A stretch of 64,000 nt of DNA. Origin: Sphingomonas leidyi. GTDB taxonomy: Bacteria; Pseudomonadota; Alphaproteobacteria; Sphingomonadales; Sphingomonadaceae. Each line of letters opens with the position of its first letter. Within the stretch, counting starts at the first letter, position 1. The notes beneath the pieces are model-generated. The model saw nothing but the letters and a program-made list of their open reading frames with translations, was not told the DNA's origin and made no database searches. Position numbers and translations under genes: made by a program. Positions 8,209 through 16,605 of the stretch are shown piece after piece. Location: NCBI RefSeq assembly GCF_011761945.1, contig NZ_JAASQV010000004.1, positions 186,001-250,000 of the forward strand. The letters are read 5' to 3'.

Positions 8209-8682
8209 ATGGACGTCGATCACGATAGCGCGGGGGTGAAGTTCGCACCGCCGGCCGCTTTCCTTGGCACGCTGGTGGTGGGGCTGGCACTGGGCAAGCT
8301 GTTGGGCAGCCCCGACCTGCCGCTCGCCCATTCGACCGAGCGCGGCCTGGGCTCGCTGGCGACTCTGCTCGGCATCGGGATCATGCTCTCCGCCCTGGGG
8401 CTGTTCCGGGCCGCAGGCACCGATCACAAGCCGTGGAAGCGCTCCACTGCGCTCGTCACCGACGGCGTCTATCGCTGGTCGCGCAACCCGATGTATTTCG
8501 GCATGGCGCTGGCCTATGCCGGCGTGGCGATCTGGATGGACAGCCTGATCGCCCTGCTGCTGCTCTTCCCGCTGATCATCGTGATCCAGCGCGAAGTGAT
8601 CGAGCGCGAGGAAAGCTATCTCGCGCGCAAGTTCGGCGAGCGCTATCTCAGCTACAAGTCCGCAGTGCGCCGCTGGATCTGA
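8209..8682 (+). CDS. Isoprenylcysteine carboxyl methyltransferase-family membrane protein
   Basis: A 157-residue membrane protein with four hydrophobic segments. The C-terminal half carries the ICMT/PEMT signature: LVTDGVYRWSRNPMYFGM, where the RNPMY motif contributes to SAM binding, and a late REVIEREESYLARKFGERYL segment. Such bacterial proteins methylate small or isoprenoid substrates, mostly unknown. The second ATG is used because GGAGGG precedes it at proper spacing; an earlier ATG would add 13 Arg-rich residues. Function beyond methyltransferase is unassigned. Confidence 0.8.
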   Translation: MDVDHDSAGVKFAPPAAFLGTLVVGLALGKLLGSPDLPLAHSTERGLGSLATLLGIGIMLSALGLFRAAGTDHKPWKRSTALVTDGVYRWSRNPMYFGMALAYAGVAIWMDSLIALLLLFPLIIVIQREVIEREESYLARKFGERYLSYKSAVRRWI

Positions 8683-8691
8683 GCCCGGCGC

Positions 8692-9027
8692 TCAGGGGTG
8701 CCGGGGGTAATCGCCGCGCACCGCGATGCAATAGCGCAGCTGCTTCTGCGGGTCGGTCGCCGCGGCGGGGATCACCTTGCGCAGATCGGGCAGCGCGAAG
8801 TCCGTCCTGCCGTCGCCGCCATAGCTGTTGCCCAGCAGCGTGAAGAGCACCTGATAGTTGCGGATGGGCAGGAGCCGGCCATCGGCTTCGACCCAGCCAT
8901 CGGGGCAATAGCGGACGGGAAAGAGCATGATCTCGCCGACAAAGGGGTCGTTGCCCGCATAGGCCGGCATCGGCGCGGAAAACGTGGCGGCGGCGATGGC
9001 GGTGGCGGCGAGCAGCGCGGTCTTCAT
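8692..9027 (-). CDS. Exported phage-tail-collar-domain protein
   Basis: A 111-residue protein made of a clean signal peptide (MKTALLAATAIAAATFSAPMPAYA) followed by a tail-collar (microcystin-dependent-protein type) domain: GEIMLFPVRYCPDGWVEADG, LFTLLGNSYGGDGRTDFALPDLR. In phages this domain sits at tail-fibre bases, but single-domain bacterial versions also exist and are usually cytosolic. A signal peptide on such a domain is unusual and suggests a periplasmic or surface location. Two cysteines (about 49 and 100) could form a disulfide. No phage genes are nearby. Start chosen at the signal peptide, after AAAGGGGAA. Confidence 0.78.
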   Translation of the reverse strand: MKTALLAATAIAAATFSAPMPAYAGNDPFVGEIMLFPVRYCPDGWVEADGRLLPIRNYQVLFTLLGNSYGGDGRTDFALPDLRKVIPAAATDPQKQLRYCIAVRGDYPRHP

Positions 9028-9164
9028 GTCGGATTCCCCTTTGTCCGTTTCGCGGCACGCTGCCCCGGCGGCACGCGACAGGGCAAACCGCATTTGCACG
9101 GTTTCGGGGCTATCGGTCTGCGGCGCAAAGGAAAATGTCCTATCGGCAGCAGACACCCAAGAGA

Positions 9165-9193
9165 AAGGGCCGAGGCATGAAGCCCCGGCCCTT
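9165..9193 (-). terminator. Rho-independent terminator of the gcv operon
   Basis: An inverted repeat AAGGGCCG-a-GGC / GCC-c-CGGCCCTT with a short ATGAA loop, followed on the minus strand by TTTCTCTT. It lies about 40 bases after the gcvPB stop, where the end of this five-gene unit is expected. Confidence 0.75.
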
Positions 9194-9233
9194 CGCTATT
9201 CGGCCCTCCCCCGAGGGAAGAGGATGCCGGGGA

Positions 9234-10808
9234 CTATTCCGCCGCTTCGGCTGCGGCCGGCGCCTTCCACGCCAGCACCGGCTTGCGCGCGGCGAGCGTC
9301 TCGTCGAGGCGGCGGCGCGGAGCGAAGTGCGGCGCGGTGCGGATCGTCGGGTCGCCGTTCTTGGCGCGGGCGGCCACGCTGCGGAAGGCGCCGATGAACT
9401 GGTCGAGCGTCGCCTTGCTCTCGGTCTCGGTCGGCTCCACCAGCATCGCGCCGTGGACGACGAGCGGGAAATAGACCGTCATCGGGTGATAGCCCTCGTC
9501 GATCAGCCCCTTGGCGATGTCGATGGTCGACAGGCCTTCGGGCAGGCCCCTGTCGCTGAAGATCGCCTCGTGCATGCACGGCCCGTACTTGGCGAAGGGC
9601 GCGTCGAGCACGTCCTCCATCGAGCGCAGGATATAGTTGGCGTTGAGCACCGAATCCTCGGCGACCTGGCGCAGGCCGTCGGCGCCGTGGCTGAGGATAT
9701 AGGTCAGCGCACGCGTGAACATGCCCATCTGGCCGTTGAAGGCGGTCATGCGGCCGAAGGTGCCGGCATGATGCTCGCCCGCGGTCTCTTCCTCGACCAG
9801 GTGGAACTTGTCGCCGTCCTTCTCGACGAAGGGCAAAGGCGCATAGGGCGCCAGCGCCGCCGACAGCACGACCGGGCCCGAGCCCGGGCCGCCGCCGCCA
9901 TGCGGCGTCGAGAAGGTCTTGTGCAGGTTGATGTGCATCGCATCGACGCCGAGATCGCCCGGGCGCACCCGGCCGACGATCGCGTTGAAGTTGGCGCCGT
10001 CGCAATAGACATAGCCGCCCGCCGCGTGGACCGCGTCCGAGATCGCCTTCATGTCGCGCTCGAACAGGCCGCAGGTATTGGGGTTGGTGATCATCACGCC
10101 GGCGATGTCCGGGCCGAGGCGCGCCTTGAGCGCCTCGAGGTCGACGCGGCCATCCTCGGTGGCGGGGATGTCCTCGACCGAGAAGCCGGCGAACGCCGCA
10201 GTGGCCGGGTTGGTGCCGTGCGCGCTGGTCGGGACGAGCAGAATCTTGCGGTCCTGCTGGCCCTGCGCGTCGAGCGCCGAGCGGATCGCGAGGATGCCGC
10301 AAAGCTCGCCATGCGCGCCGGCCTTGGGGCTCATCGCCACCGCCTGCATGCCGGTGAGCGTGATCAGCCAGTGCGCGAGCTGGTCGATGACTTCCAGCGC
10401 GCCCTGCACCGTGTCGACGGGCGCGAGCGGATGGATGTCGGCAAAGCCCGGCAGGCGCGCCATGCGCTCGTTGAGGCGCGGATTATGCTTCATCGTGCAC
10501 GAGCCGAGCGGGAACAGGCCCAGGTCGATCGCGTAGTTCTGGCGGCTGAGGCGGGTGTAATGGCGCACCGTCTCGGGCTCGGACAGGCCGGGCAGGCCGA
10601 TCTCGCTGTCGCGATAGAGATCGCCGAAGCGCGGCTTACCGATCGGCACCGAATCGAAATCGACGCCGGTGGTCTCGCTCGATCCGATCTCGAAGATCAG
10701 CGCTTCTTCGAGCATCAGTGCGCGGTTGCCGGTGAAGGTCGAGATATCGCTGGCCTCGCCCGCTTCCGGGGTGGTGGGGCGCCAGCCGGACTGGTTGATC
10801 GTGCTCAT
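9234..10808 (-). CDS. gcvPB: Glycine dehydrogenase (decarboxylating) subunit 2
   Basis: The C-terminal half of a split P-protein (524 residues), carrying the pyridoxal phosphate lysine in NLHKTFSTPHGGGGPGSGP (about Lys297). Preceding conserved blocks LGSCTMKHNP, AGAHGELCGI and SAHGTNPATA are those of GcvPB. With GcvPA it decarboxylates glycine and loads the aminomethyl group onto lipoyl-GcvH. Its ATG overlaps the gcvPA stop (ATGA), as expected for subunits made in equal amounts. Last gene of the riboswitch-controlled unit. Confidence 0.97.
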   Translation of the reverse strand: MSTINQSGWRPTTPEAGEASDISTFTGNRALMLEEALIFEIGSSETTGVDFDSVPIGKPRFGDLYRDSEIGLPGLSEPETVRHYTRLSRQNYAIDLGLFPLGSCTMKHNPRLNERMARLPGFADIHPLAPVDTVQGALEVIDQLAHWLITLTGMQAVAMSPKAGAHGELCGILAIRSALDAQGQQDRKILLVPTSAHGTNPATAAFAGFSVEDIPATEDGRVDLEALKARLGPDIAGVMITNPNTCGLFERDMKAISDAVHAAGGYVYCDGANFNAIVGRVRPGDLGVDAMHINLHKTFSTPHGGGGPGSGPVVLSAALAPYAPLPFVEKDGDKFHLVEEETAGEHHAGTFGRMTAFNGQMGMFTRALTYILSHGADGLRQVAEDSVLNANYILRSMEDVLDAPFAKYGPCMHEAIFSDRGLPEGLSTIDIAKGLIDEGYHPMTVYFPLVVHGAMLVEPTETESKATLDQFIGAFRSVAARAKNGDPTIRTAPHFAPRRRLDETLAARKPVLAWKAPAAAEAAE

Positions 10809-12163
10809 GCCAGCACCTCCTCGAGTGCGGAGGCAAGCGTCTCGACGTCCTCCCGCGTAGTAGTTTCGGTGACGGCGACGATCAGGCCGTTCTGGAGTGC
10901 GTCGGCGCCCGGATAGAGGCGGCCGAGCGAGACGCCGGCGAGGATGCCCTGGTCCGCGAGTTGACGCACAACCGGGCGTGCTTCCTTCGAAAGCTTCAGC
11001 GTGAACTCGTTGAAGAAGGTCGGGGTGACCAGCTCGACACCCGGCACCCGGGCCAGGCGGCCGGCAGCCTGATCCGCACCGGCATAATTGAGCATGGCGA
11101 GCTGGCGCAGGCCCTTCTCGCCCAGCAAAGTCATGTGCACCGACATGGCGAGCGCGCAGAGCACCGAGCTGGTGCAGATGTTCGACGTCGCCTTCTCGCG
11201 GCGGATATGCTGCTCGCGGGTGCTGAGCGTCAGCACATAGCCGCGCTTGCCCTCGGCATCGACCGTCTCGCCGCAGAGGCGGCCCGGCATCTGGCGGACC
11301 AGCTTCTCCGAACAGGCGAACAGGCCGACATAGGGCCCGCCGAACTGCAGGCCGACGCCGAGCGACTGGCCCTCGCCCACCACGATGTCCGCGCCCATCT
11401 CGCCCGGCGCCTTGATCGCGCCCAGCGCGACGGGCTCCGTCACCACGGCGACGAGCAGTGCCTTCTTCGCATGCGCGGCCTCGGCAAGCTTGGAGAGATC
11501 GGCGATGCGGCCGAGAATGTCGGGATACTGGACCACGACGCACGAGGTGTCGTCGTCGATCTGGGCGATCAGGTCATCGGTATCCGGGGTCGGGCTCAGC
11601 GTCGGCAGCGACGTGACCAGCTGGTCGCCGGTGAACCTGGCCATGGTCTCGGCGACCGAGACATAATGCGGGTGGAGGCCGCCCGAGAGGATCGCCTTGC
11701 CGCGCTTCGTCACGCGGCGGGCCATGGTGATGGCTTCCCAGCACGCGGTCGAGCCGTCGTACATCGAGGCGTTCGCCACGTCGCAGCCGAGCAGCCGCGC
11801 GATTTGCGACTGGAACTCGAACATCATCTGCAGCGTGCCCTGCGCGATTTCCGGCTGATAGGGCGTGTAGGCGGTGAGGAACTCGCCGCGCTGGATGATG
11901 TGGTCGACGCTCGCCGGCACATGGTGGCGATAGGCGCCGGCGCCGAGGAAGAAGGGCGCCGCCCCCGCCGCCAGGTTCTTCGCCGCCAGCCTGGTCATGT
12001 GGCGTTCGACGGCAAGCTCGCTGGCATGCATCGGCAGGCCGGCGATCGGGCCGTCGAGCACCGCGCTGGCGGGCACGTCGGCGAAGAGGTCGTCGATCGA
12101 CCTGGCGCCGACGACGCCGAGCATCGCCTCGCGATCGGGCTGGGTAAGGGGCAGGTAGCGCAT
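10805..12163 (-). CDS. gcvPA: Glycine dehydrogenase (decarboxylating) subunit 1
   Basis: A 452-residue N-terminal half of the split P-protein. It has the family start (MRYLPLTQPDREAML), PFFLGAGAYRHHVPASVDHI, YTPYQPEIAQGTLQ and DVANASMYDGSTA. It forms the active dimer with GcvPB but lacks the pyridoxal phosphate lysine. The gene lies 10 bases after a small lipoprotein gene that interrupts the gcv operon, and overlaps gcvPB by four bases. Confidence 0.96.
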   Translation of the reverse strand: MRYLPLTQPDREAMLGVVGARSIDDLFADVPASAVLDGPIAGLPMHASELAVERHMTRLAAKNLAAGAAPFFLGAGAYRHHVPASVDHIIQRGEFLTAYTPYQPEIAQGTLQMMFEFQSQIARLLGCDVANASMYDGSTACWEAITMARRVTKRGKAILSGGLHPHYVSVAETMARFTGDQLVTSLPTLSPTPDTDDLIAQIDDDTSCVVVQYPDILGRIADLSKLAEAAHAKKALLVAVVTEPVALGAIKAPGEMGADIVVGEGQSLGVGLQFGGPYVGLFACSEKLVRQMPGRLCGETVDAEGKRGYVLTLSTREQHIRREKATSNICTSSVLCALAMSVHMTLLGEKGLRQLAMLNYAGADQAAGRLARVPGVELVTPTFFNEFTLKLSKEARPVVRQLADQGILAGVSLGRLYPGADALQNGLIVAVTETTTREDVETLASALEEVLA

Positions 12164-12173
12164 CAGGGCCTTC

Positions 12174-12662
12174 TCAATTGGTGTTCGCAGGAGCGCCCTC
12201 GGACGGAGTCCAGGCGCGGATATCGGAGGGTTCGATGCCGGCGGAGCGATCGGTGCCGCCCACCCCGGTGCAGCTGTCCTCGGCCACCCGACCGGTGATC
12301 ACGACATAGCGATGCTGGAAGGGCGCGGCCTGCCGGTCGAAGGCCGCATCGCCCCCGATGCCTATCATCGGAATCGCCTGCATTTCGTTCCAGGCGGCCC
12401 ACTGCGCCTTGCGCCCCTCGGGCGAGGCCTTGGCGCTGCCGGCGGCGCGCTTGAAGGCATCGCCATGGGAATCCCATGTCTGCCTGCTCGCGGTCATGTG
12501 GCAATCATAGCCGGCGCACCCGCCGAGATAGCCGGCCAGCCGAACGGGCTTGCCCTTCAGCGCCTCGCATTGCGCGAGATACCGCTCGACCGTCAGCAGC
12601 TGCGGTTCCCCGCAGCTGCCGAGCAGGGCCGTTGCGGCGCCAAGGGCAAGTACCCGGATCAC
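12174..12662 (-). CDS. Lipoprotein of unknown function inserted in the gcv operon
   Basis: A 162-residue protein beginning VIRVLALGAATALLGSCGEP, a lipoprotein signal with lipobox LGSC, so it is probably anchored to an envelope membrane. The mature part is cysteine-rich (LAQCEAL, GGCAGYDCHM, EDSCTG), hinting at disulfides. No family recognised. The GTG start overlaps the gcvH stop (GTGA) and the gene lies 10 bases before gcvPA, so it is co-transcribed with the glycine cleavage genes. A longer open frame through gcvH is a shadow. Its presence inside the operon is unusual. Confidence 0.78.
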   Translation of the reverse strand: MIRVLALGAATALLGSCGEPQLLTVERYLAQCEALKGKPVRLAGYLGGCAGYDCHMTASRQTWDSHGDAFKRAAGSAKASPEGRKAQWAAWNEMQAIPMIGIGGDAAFDRQAAPFQHRYVVITGRVAEDSCTGVGGTDRSAGIEPSDIRAWTPSEGAPANTN

Positions 12663-13030
12663 AGCTTCGAGACGTATTCCTGATAGGCGCTGTCGTTCAT
12701 CAGGCTCTCCAGCTCGCCGGCGTCGCTGAGCGTGAGCTTGAAGAACCAGCCTTCGCCCTCGGGGTCCTCGTTGACCAGCGCGGGGTTGTCGGCGAGCTCG
12801 GCATTGCCCTCGATCACCGTGCCCGAGACCGGCGCATAGACGTCCGAGGCAGCCTTGACCGACTCGACGACGGCGGCATCGTCGCCCTTCGACACCTGCT
12901 TGCCCTCGTCCGGCACTTCGACGAACACGATGTCGCCGAGCTGGCTCTGGGCATATTCGGTGATGCCGACGGTCGCGGTGTCGCCGTCGACATCGACCCA
13001 CTCATGGTCCTCGGTGAAATAGCGGCTCAT
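12659..13030 (-). CDS. gcvH: Glycine cleavage system H protein
   Basis: A 123-residue lipoyl carrier. FTEDHEWV and GITEYAQSQLGDIVFVEVP are typical, and the lipoylated lysine is Lys59 in ESVKAASDVYAPVSG. It shuttles the aminomethyl group between P-, T- and L-proteins. It starts in a TGATG overlap with the gcvT stop, and its own stop overlaps the next GTG. Length and motifs match the family. Confidence 0.97.
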   Translation of the reverse strand: MSRYFTEDHEWVDVDGDTATVGITEYAQSQLGDIVFVEVPDEGKQVSKGDDAAVVESVKAASDVYAPVSGTVIEGNAELADNPALVNEDPEGEGWFFKLTLSDAGELESLMNDSAYQEYVSKL

Positions 13031-14193
13031 CAGGCTCCCTTTCTGACGTAACGATGGGGGACGAAGGGCATCTTCACGACCTCCGCCGAATGGATCTTGC
13101 CGCGCTGGGCAAGGGTGATCTTCGTGCCGGGTTCGGCGCTGGCCGCCGGCACATAGGCCATGGCGATCGGCTGCTGCAGCGTCGGCGCGAAGCCGCCGCT
13201 CGTGACCTTGCCGACTTCGTTGCCGTCCGCATCGAGGACGAGACCGCCCTCGCGGACCGGCTGGCGCCCCTCCACGACGAGGCCGACCCGCTTGAGGATC
13301 GAACCATTCTCGCGCTCGAGCATGATGCGGGCGTGGCCGGGGAAGCCGCCTTCCTCGCGGCGGCGCTTCTTGAGCGCGAAGCCGAGCGCGGCCGCCACCG
13401 GCGTGGTCTCGGCGTCGAGATCATGGCCATAGAGCGGCAGATCGGCCTCCAGGCGCAGTGAATCGCGGGCGCCCAGGCCGATCGGCTTCACTTCGGGCTC
13501 GGCGGTGATCGCATCGGCCAGCGCCGCGGCTGCCTCGACGGGCACGGAGAGCTCGAACCCGTCCTCGCCGGTATAGCCCGAGCGGCTGATCCACAGGTCA
13601 TGGCCCTGCCACTGGAAGGGCGCGCCCTGCATGAAGACCAGGGCGGAGACGCCGGGGACCACGCGCTCCAGCGCGGCGGCCGCCTCGGGGCCCTGGAGCG
13701 CGAGCAGGGCATGGTCCTCCATGTGGTTCATGCCGACCTCGTCGGGCAGGAACTCGCGGAAATGGGCGATGTCGTCCCATTTGCAGGCGCCGTTGACGAC
13801 CATATAGACTTCGCCTTCGCCAAGGCGGGTCAGCATCAGGTCGTCGAGGATGCCGCCATTCTCGGCCATCAGCAGCGAATAGACCGGGTGCGCGAGCTTC
13901 GCGGCCTGGATGTCCGCGGGCATCAGCGCCTCCAGCGCAGCCTCGACGCCTTCGCCGGTGAAGGTCAGCTGGCCCATATGGCTCACGTCGAACAGCCCGG
14001 CATGCGCACGCACCCAGAGGTGCTCGGCCATGATGCCTTCATATTGTACGGGCATCTCGTAGCCGGCGAAGGGAACCATGCGGCCGCCCCTGGCGCGGTG
14101 CCACTGGTCGAGCGGAAGCAGGCGAAGCTCCTCGGTGCCGTCCCCGCCTTCGGGATCGCCGCTCATGGGCTGGTCCTGGACTTGCTGGCTCAT
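13030..14193 (-). CDS. gcvT: Glycine cleavage system aminomethyltransferase (T protein)
   Basis: A 387-residue folate-dependent aminomethyltransferase. Conserved blocks include VPFAGYEMPVQYEG, HAGLFDVSHMGQ, SRSGYTGEDGFELSVP and LGARDSLRLEADLPLYGHDL. The N-terminal 30 residues are acidic and not conserved, so translation could begin at the second ATG (residue 10). First gene after the glycine riboswitch. It releases ammonia and transfers the methylene group to tetrahydrofolate. Confidence 0.96.
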   Translation of the reverse strand: MSQQVQDQPMSGDPEGGDGTEELRLLPLDQWHRARGGRMVPFAGYEMPVQYEGIMAEHLWVRAHAGLFDVSHMGQLTFTGEGVEAALEALMPADIQAAKLAHPVYSLLMAENGGILDDLMLTRLGEGEVYMVVNGACKWDDIAHFREFLPDEVGMNHMEDHALLALQGPEAAAALERVVPGVSALVFMQGAPFQWQGHDLWISRSGYTGEDGFELSVPVEAAAALADAITAEPEVKPIGLGARDSLRLEADLPLYGHDLDAETTPVAAALGFALKKRRREEGGFPGHARIMLERENGSILKRVGLVVEGRQPVREGGLVLDADGNEVGKVTSGGFAPTLQQPIAMAYVPAASAEPGTKITLAQRGKIHSAEVVKMPFVPHRYVRKGA

Positions 14194-14256
14194 CGCGGCA
14201 CTCCGGATTCGAGAGGAACTCGACGAAACGGCGCGGAATCCTCGCGCACCGTTCCA

Positions 14257-14438
14257 TCGCCCCCTCTGTCACGGAACCTGAGAGCTTTCGCCAGTCGCCT
14301 GGCTTACCCCTTCGGTGGGACGTGGCCGGGCCGCGTCCGCTTTCCAGAGTGTCGTGCCCGCGCGGTCCCTTGTGCCTGAGAGATTCCGGGGCGGTTGCTC
14401 CTTCGGCGGTGGGTAACCCCACACTCTCCCGCGCGTGC
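14257..14438 (-). ncRNA. Tandem glycine riboswitch upstream of gcvT
   Basis: Read on the minus strand, the leader contains two successive aptamers in the usual order. The first has GGGAGAGT, then ACCGCCGAAGGAGCAA and AATCTCTCAGGCA, ending near 14345 with CTCTGGA. The second follows a very short linker, with CACCGAAGGGGTAAGC and GCTCTCAGGTTCCGTGACAG. The paired CCGAAGG(A/G)G(C/T)AA and CTCAGG cores are diagnostic. Glycine binding normally turns on gcv expression. About 60 bases separate the second aptamer from the gcvT ATG. Confidence 0.93.
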
Positions 14439-14454
14439 CTGTCGACGGTGCGCA

Positions 14455-14483
14455 GCCTTGGCCGCACCCTCGATTCGAGTCAA
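14455..14483 (-). promoter_or_regulatory. Candidate promoter of the gcv riboswitch transcript
   Basis: TTGACT (14483-14478) is 35-40 bases before the first riboswitch stem and overlaps the stop codon of the upstream cupin gene. A weak CAAGGC lies 17 bases downstream where a -10 is expected. Position fits well; the -10 match is poor. Confidence 0.35.
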
Positions 14484-14812
14484 TCGACGATGAAGAGCTT
14501 TGCGCCGGTTGTCGTCGAGGAGCGGTGCGCCGCGTCGCCGAAATCGGACACCTGGTACGACATGCCCGCAGTCAGCCGGACATGCCGGCCGTCCTTGAGC
14601 TCGCTCACGATCTCGCCCTCGAGCACGAGCAGCACATGCCCGCGATCGCACCAGTGATCGGCCAGATAGCCCGGCGAATATTCCACCATCCGCACGCGCA
14701 GGTCGCCCGCCGCGAAGCTTTGCCACCAGGCCATCCCGGTTTCCCCGGGATGCTCGGTGCGCGGAATCGCCGCCCAGTCGGTAGCGGTGAAGGCCAGCTC
14801 GGGCAGCTTCAC
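14480..14812 (-). CDS. DHCW-motif cupin-fold protein
   Basis: A 110-residue single-domain cupin. It carries ADHWCDRGHVLLVLEGEI, the ADHWC segment that names the DHCW-motif cupin group, and a C-terminal second cupin strand region (GMSYQVSDFGDAAHRS). Metal-binding histidines are visible but no reaction is established. The GTG start overlaps the stop of the upstream lipoprotein gene (GTGA), which fixes the start and indicates one unit. A longer open frame upstream is a shadow. Confidence 0.82.
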   Translation of the reverse strand: MKLPELAFTATDWAAIPRTEHPGETGMAWWQSFAAGDLRVRMVEYSPGYLADHWCDRGHVLLVLEGEIVSELKDGRHVRLTAGMSYQVSDFGDAAHRSSTTTGAKLFIVD

Positions 14813-15456
14813 CGCGTGACGTTGTACTTCAGCTGGTCCTCGGTCAGCTGGAAGCCGACCAGCGCCTCGAACGTGGCCGAGAGCACCGCGCCGCGGATCG
14901 AGGGATCGGCCAGCGGATCCATCGCCGCCGCCTGCTCGCCGGCCTTGCGCTTCTCGGTGAGGCGCTTGCGGACCTCGTCCGGCAGCGTCGCCGCGCTGCG
15001 GTCGACATAAGTGGTGGCGGTGCCGCTGGTCTGGGCACGCAACTGGCCCGGTTCGAAATGCACGGTGACGCGGTTGATCCGCTTGGCGACCACCGAGGTG
15101 CCGCCGCGCACCACCGTCACGAAATAGGGAAAGCTGACGTCGCGCGCGCCGTCGTCGCTCTGGCGGCGCGCCAGCACGTCGAAATTGACCGTGGTGACGA
15201 CCTGCTGGCCGGCATCGTCGCAGGTCGACGTGACGTTGGTCATCACCGCATTGACGTCGATCGCGCTCGACTCGCGGCTGGTCGCCGGGTTGAAGATGGT
15301 CATGTCGCCCGTGCCGGCGGGAATCGCGACGTGCGGGCAAGCCGAGCGCACCGCCGTGACGCCGGCACCACCGCCATTGGCATCGATTTCGCCGGTACGG
15401 CTGCATGCGCCGAGCGCGAGCGGGATCAGAGCGAAAACGGCGAGGTTGCGGACCAA
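14809..15456 (-). CDS. Lipoprotein of unknown function
   Basis: About 215 residues with the lipoprotein signal VRNLAVFALIPLALGACSRT (lipobox LGAC). The mature domain includes CPHVAIPAGTGDMTIFNP, a DVNAVMTNVTSTCDD segment and a long beta-rich stretch ending in an Ala/Lys/Arg helix. The TTG start is preferred because GAAAGGG lies at correct spacing and the signal then begins immediately; ATG at 15513 would add 19 residues. No family recognised. The very long open frame that continues to 17370 is an antisense shadow of ispH and thrB. Confidence 0.7.
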   Translation of the reverse strand: MVRNLAVFALIPLALGACSRTGEIDANGGGAGVTAVRSACPHVAIPAGTGDMTIFNPATSRESSAIDVNAVMTNVTSTCDDAGQQVVTTVNFDVLARRQSDDGARDVSFPYFVTVVRGGTSVVAKRINRVTVHFEPGQLRAQTSGTATTYVDRSAATLPDEVRKRLTEKRKAGEQAAAMDPLADPSIRGAVLSATFEALVGFQLTEDQLKYNVTR

Positions 15457-15564
15457 GACGGAAACCCTTTCAAACACACGGGACCAGATGGGGTCCAAAA
15501 CGGCGCGCAGCATAGGAACCGCGTTGAGCCCGCGCAAGCAATCGCGTAGGTGCGAGGCGGAACT

Positions 15565-16518
15565 ATGGCAGACCCTGTAAAACCCTTCCTCGAGCTGCTG
15601 ATCGCAGCGCCCCGCGGCTTCTGCGCCGGCGTCGACCGTGCCATTCGCATCGTCGAGCTGGCGATCGAGAAGTACGGCGCCCCCGTCTATGTGCGCCACG
15701 AGATCGTGCACAACAAATATGTGGTCGACAGCCTGAAGGCGAAGGGCGCGATCTTCGTCGAGGAGCTCGACCAGGTGCCCGACGACGTGCCGGTGGTCTT
15801 CTCCGCGCACGGCGTGCCCAAGGCGGTGCCGGCCAAGGCGGAGGAGCGCGGCCTCGAATATCTCGACGCCACCTGCCCGCTCGTCTCCAAGGTCCATCGC
15901 CAGGCCGAGCGGCTGGTCGCCGCCGGGCGGCACATATTGTTCATCGGCCATGCCGGCCACCCGGAAGTGATCGGCACCTTCGGCCAGGTGCCCGCAGGGT
16001 CGATGACGCTGGTGGAGACGCCGGCCGATGCCGAGGCCGTGCAGGTCTCCGATCCCGCCAACCTCGCCTTCCTCACCCAGACCACGCTTTCGGTGGACGA
16101 TACGGCGGCGACGCTGGCGGTGCTCCAGCGCCGCTTCCCGGACATCCTTGCCCCTGGCCCGAACGACATCTGCTATGCGACCACCAACCGCCAGGGCGCG
16201 GTGAAGGCGATCGCCTCGTCGGTCGACCTGGTGCTGATCATCGGCGGCCGGAACTCGTCCAATTCGCTCCGCCTCGTCGAAGTCGCCGAGCGGCAGGGCA
16301 CCACCGCGCATCTGATCCAGCGCGCGGAGGACGTGGACTGGGACTGGTTCGCCGGCGTGGGCACGGTCGGCGTCAGCGCGGGCGCTTCGGCCCCCGAGCT
16401 GCTGGTCCGCGAGCTCGTCGACAAATTGTCCGAGCGCTTCGAGGTGAGCGAACGCGAAGTGGAAACGGTACCCGAGAACGTCACCTTCAAGCTGCCGCGC
16501 GGACTGGAAGCGGCTTGA
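15565..16518 (+). CDS. ispH: 4-hydroxy-3-methylbut-2-enyl diphosphate reductase
   Basis: A 317-residue [4Fe-4S] enzyme of the non-mevalonate isoprenoid pathway, reducing HMBPP to IPP and DMAPP. The three cluster cysteines are at Cys20 (APRGFCAGVDRA), Cys104 (DATCPLVSKVH) and Cys203 (NDICYATTNRQ). HEIVHN, SAHGV, TQTTLS and GGRNSSNS are conserved. The ATG follows GAGGCGGAA. Leads the ispH-thrB-rnhA run common in alphaproteobacteria. Confidence 0.97.
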   Translation: MADPVKPFLELLIAAPRGFCAGVDRAIRIVELAIEKYGAPVYVRHEIVHNKYVVDSLKAKGAIFVEELDQVPDDVPVVFSAHGVPKAVPAKAEERGLEYLDATCPLVSKVHRQAERLVAAGRHILFIGHAGHPEVIGTFGQVPAGSMTLVETPADAEAVQVSDPANLAFLTQTTLSVDDTAATLAVLQRRFPDILAPGPNDICYATTNRQGAVKAIASSVDLVLIIGGRNSSNSLRLVEVAERQGTTAHLIQRAEDVDWDWFAGVGTVGVSAGASAPELLVRELVDKLSERFEVSEREVETVPENVTFKLPRGLEAA

Positions 16519-16570
16519 TGCACGCCCCAAGCACAACTGCGGTTGTGCGCGGGGCGCCGGCAGGAGATGG

Positions 16571-16593
16571 GTCGCCCCGCTCGCGGGGATGAC
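16571..16593. repeat. Short CCCCGC/GCGGGG hairpin repeat
   Basis: GTCGCCCCGC-tc-GCGGGGATGAC between ispH and thrB. Related CCCCGC...GCGGGG hairpins occur near 29595, 51005 and 57518, suggesting a dispersed intergenic repeat. Confidence 0.5.
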
Positions 16594-16605
16594 GAAGGGG
16601 GAAAT

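Noticed and set aside
8692..9027. Prophage remnant indicated by a tail-collar domain
   Set aside because: The gene is single, has a signal peptide and is flanked by housekeeping genes; no integrase, capsid or att repeats seen.
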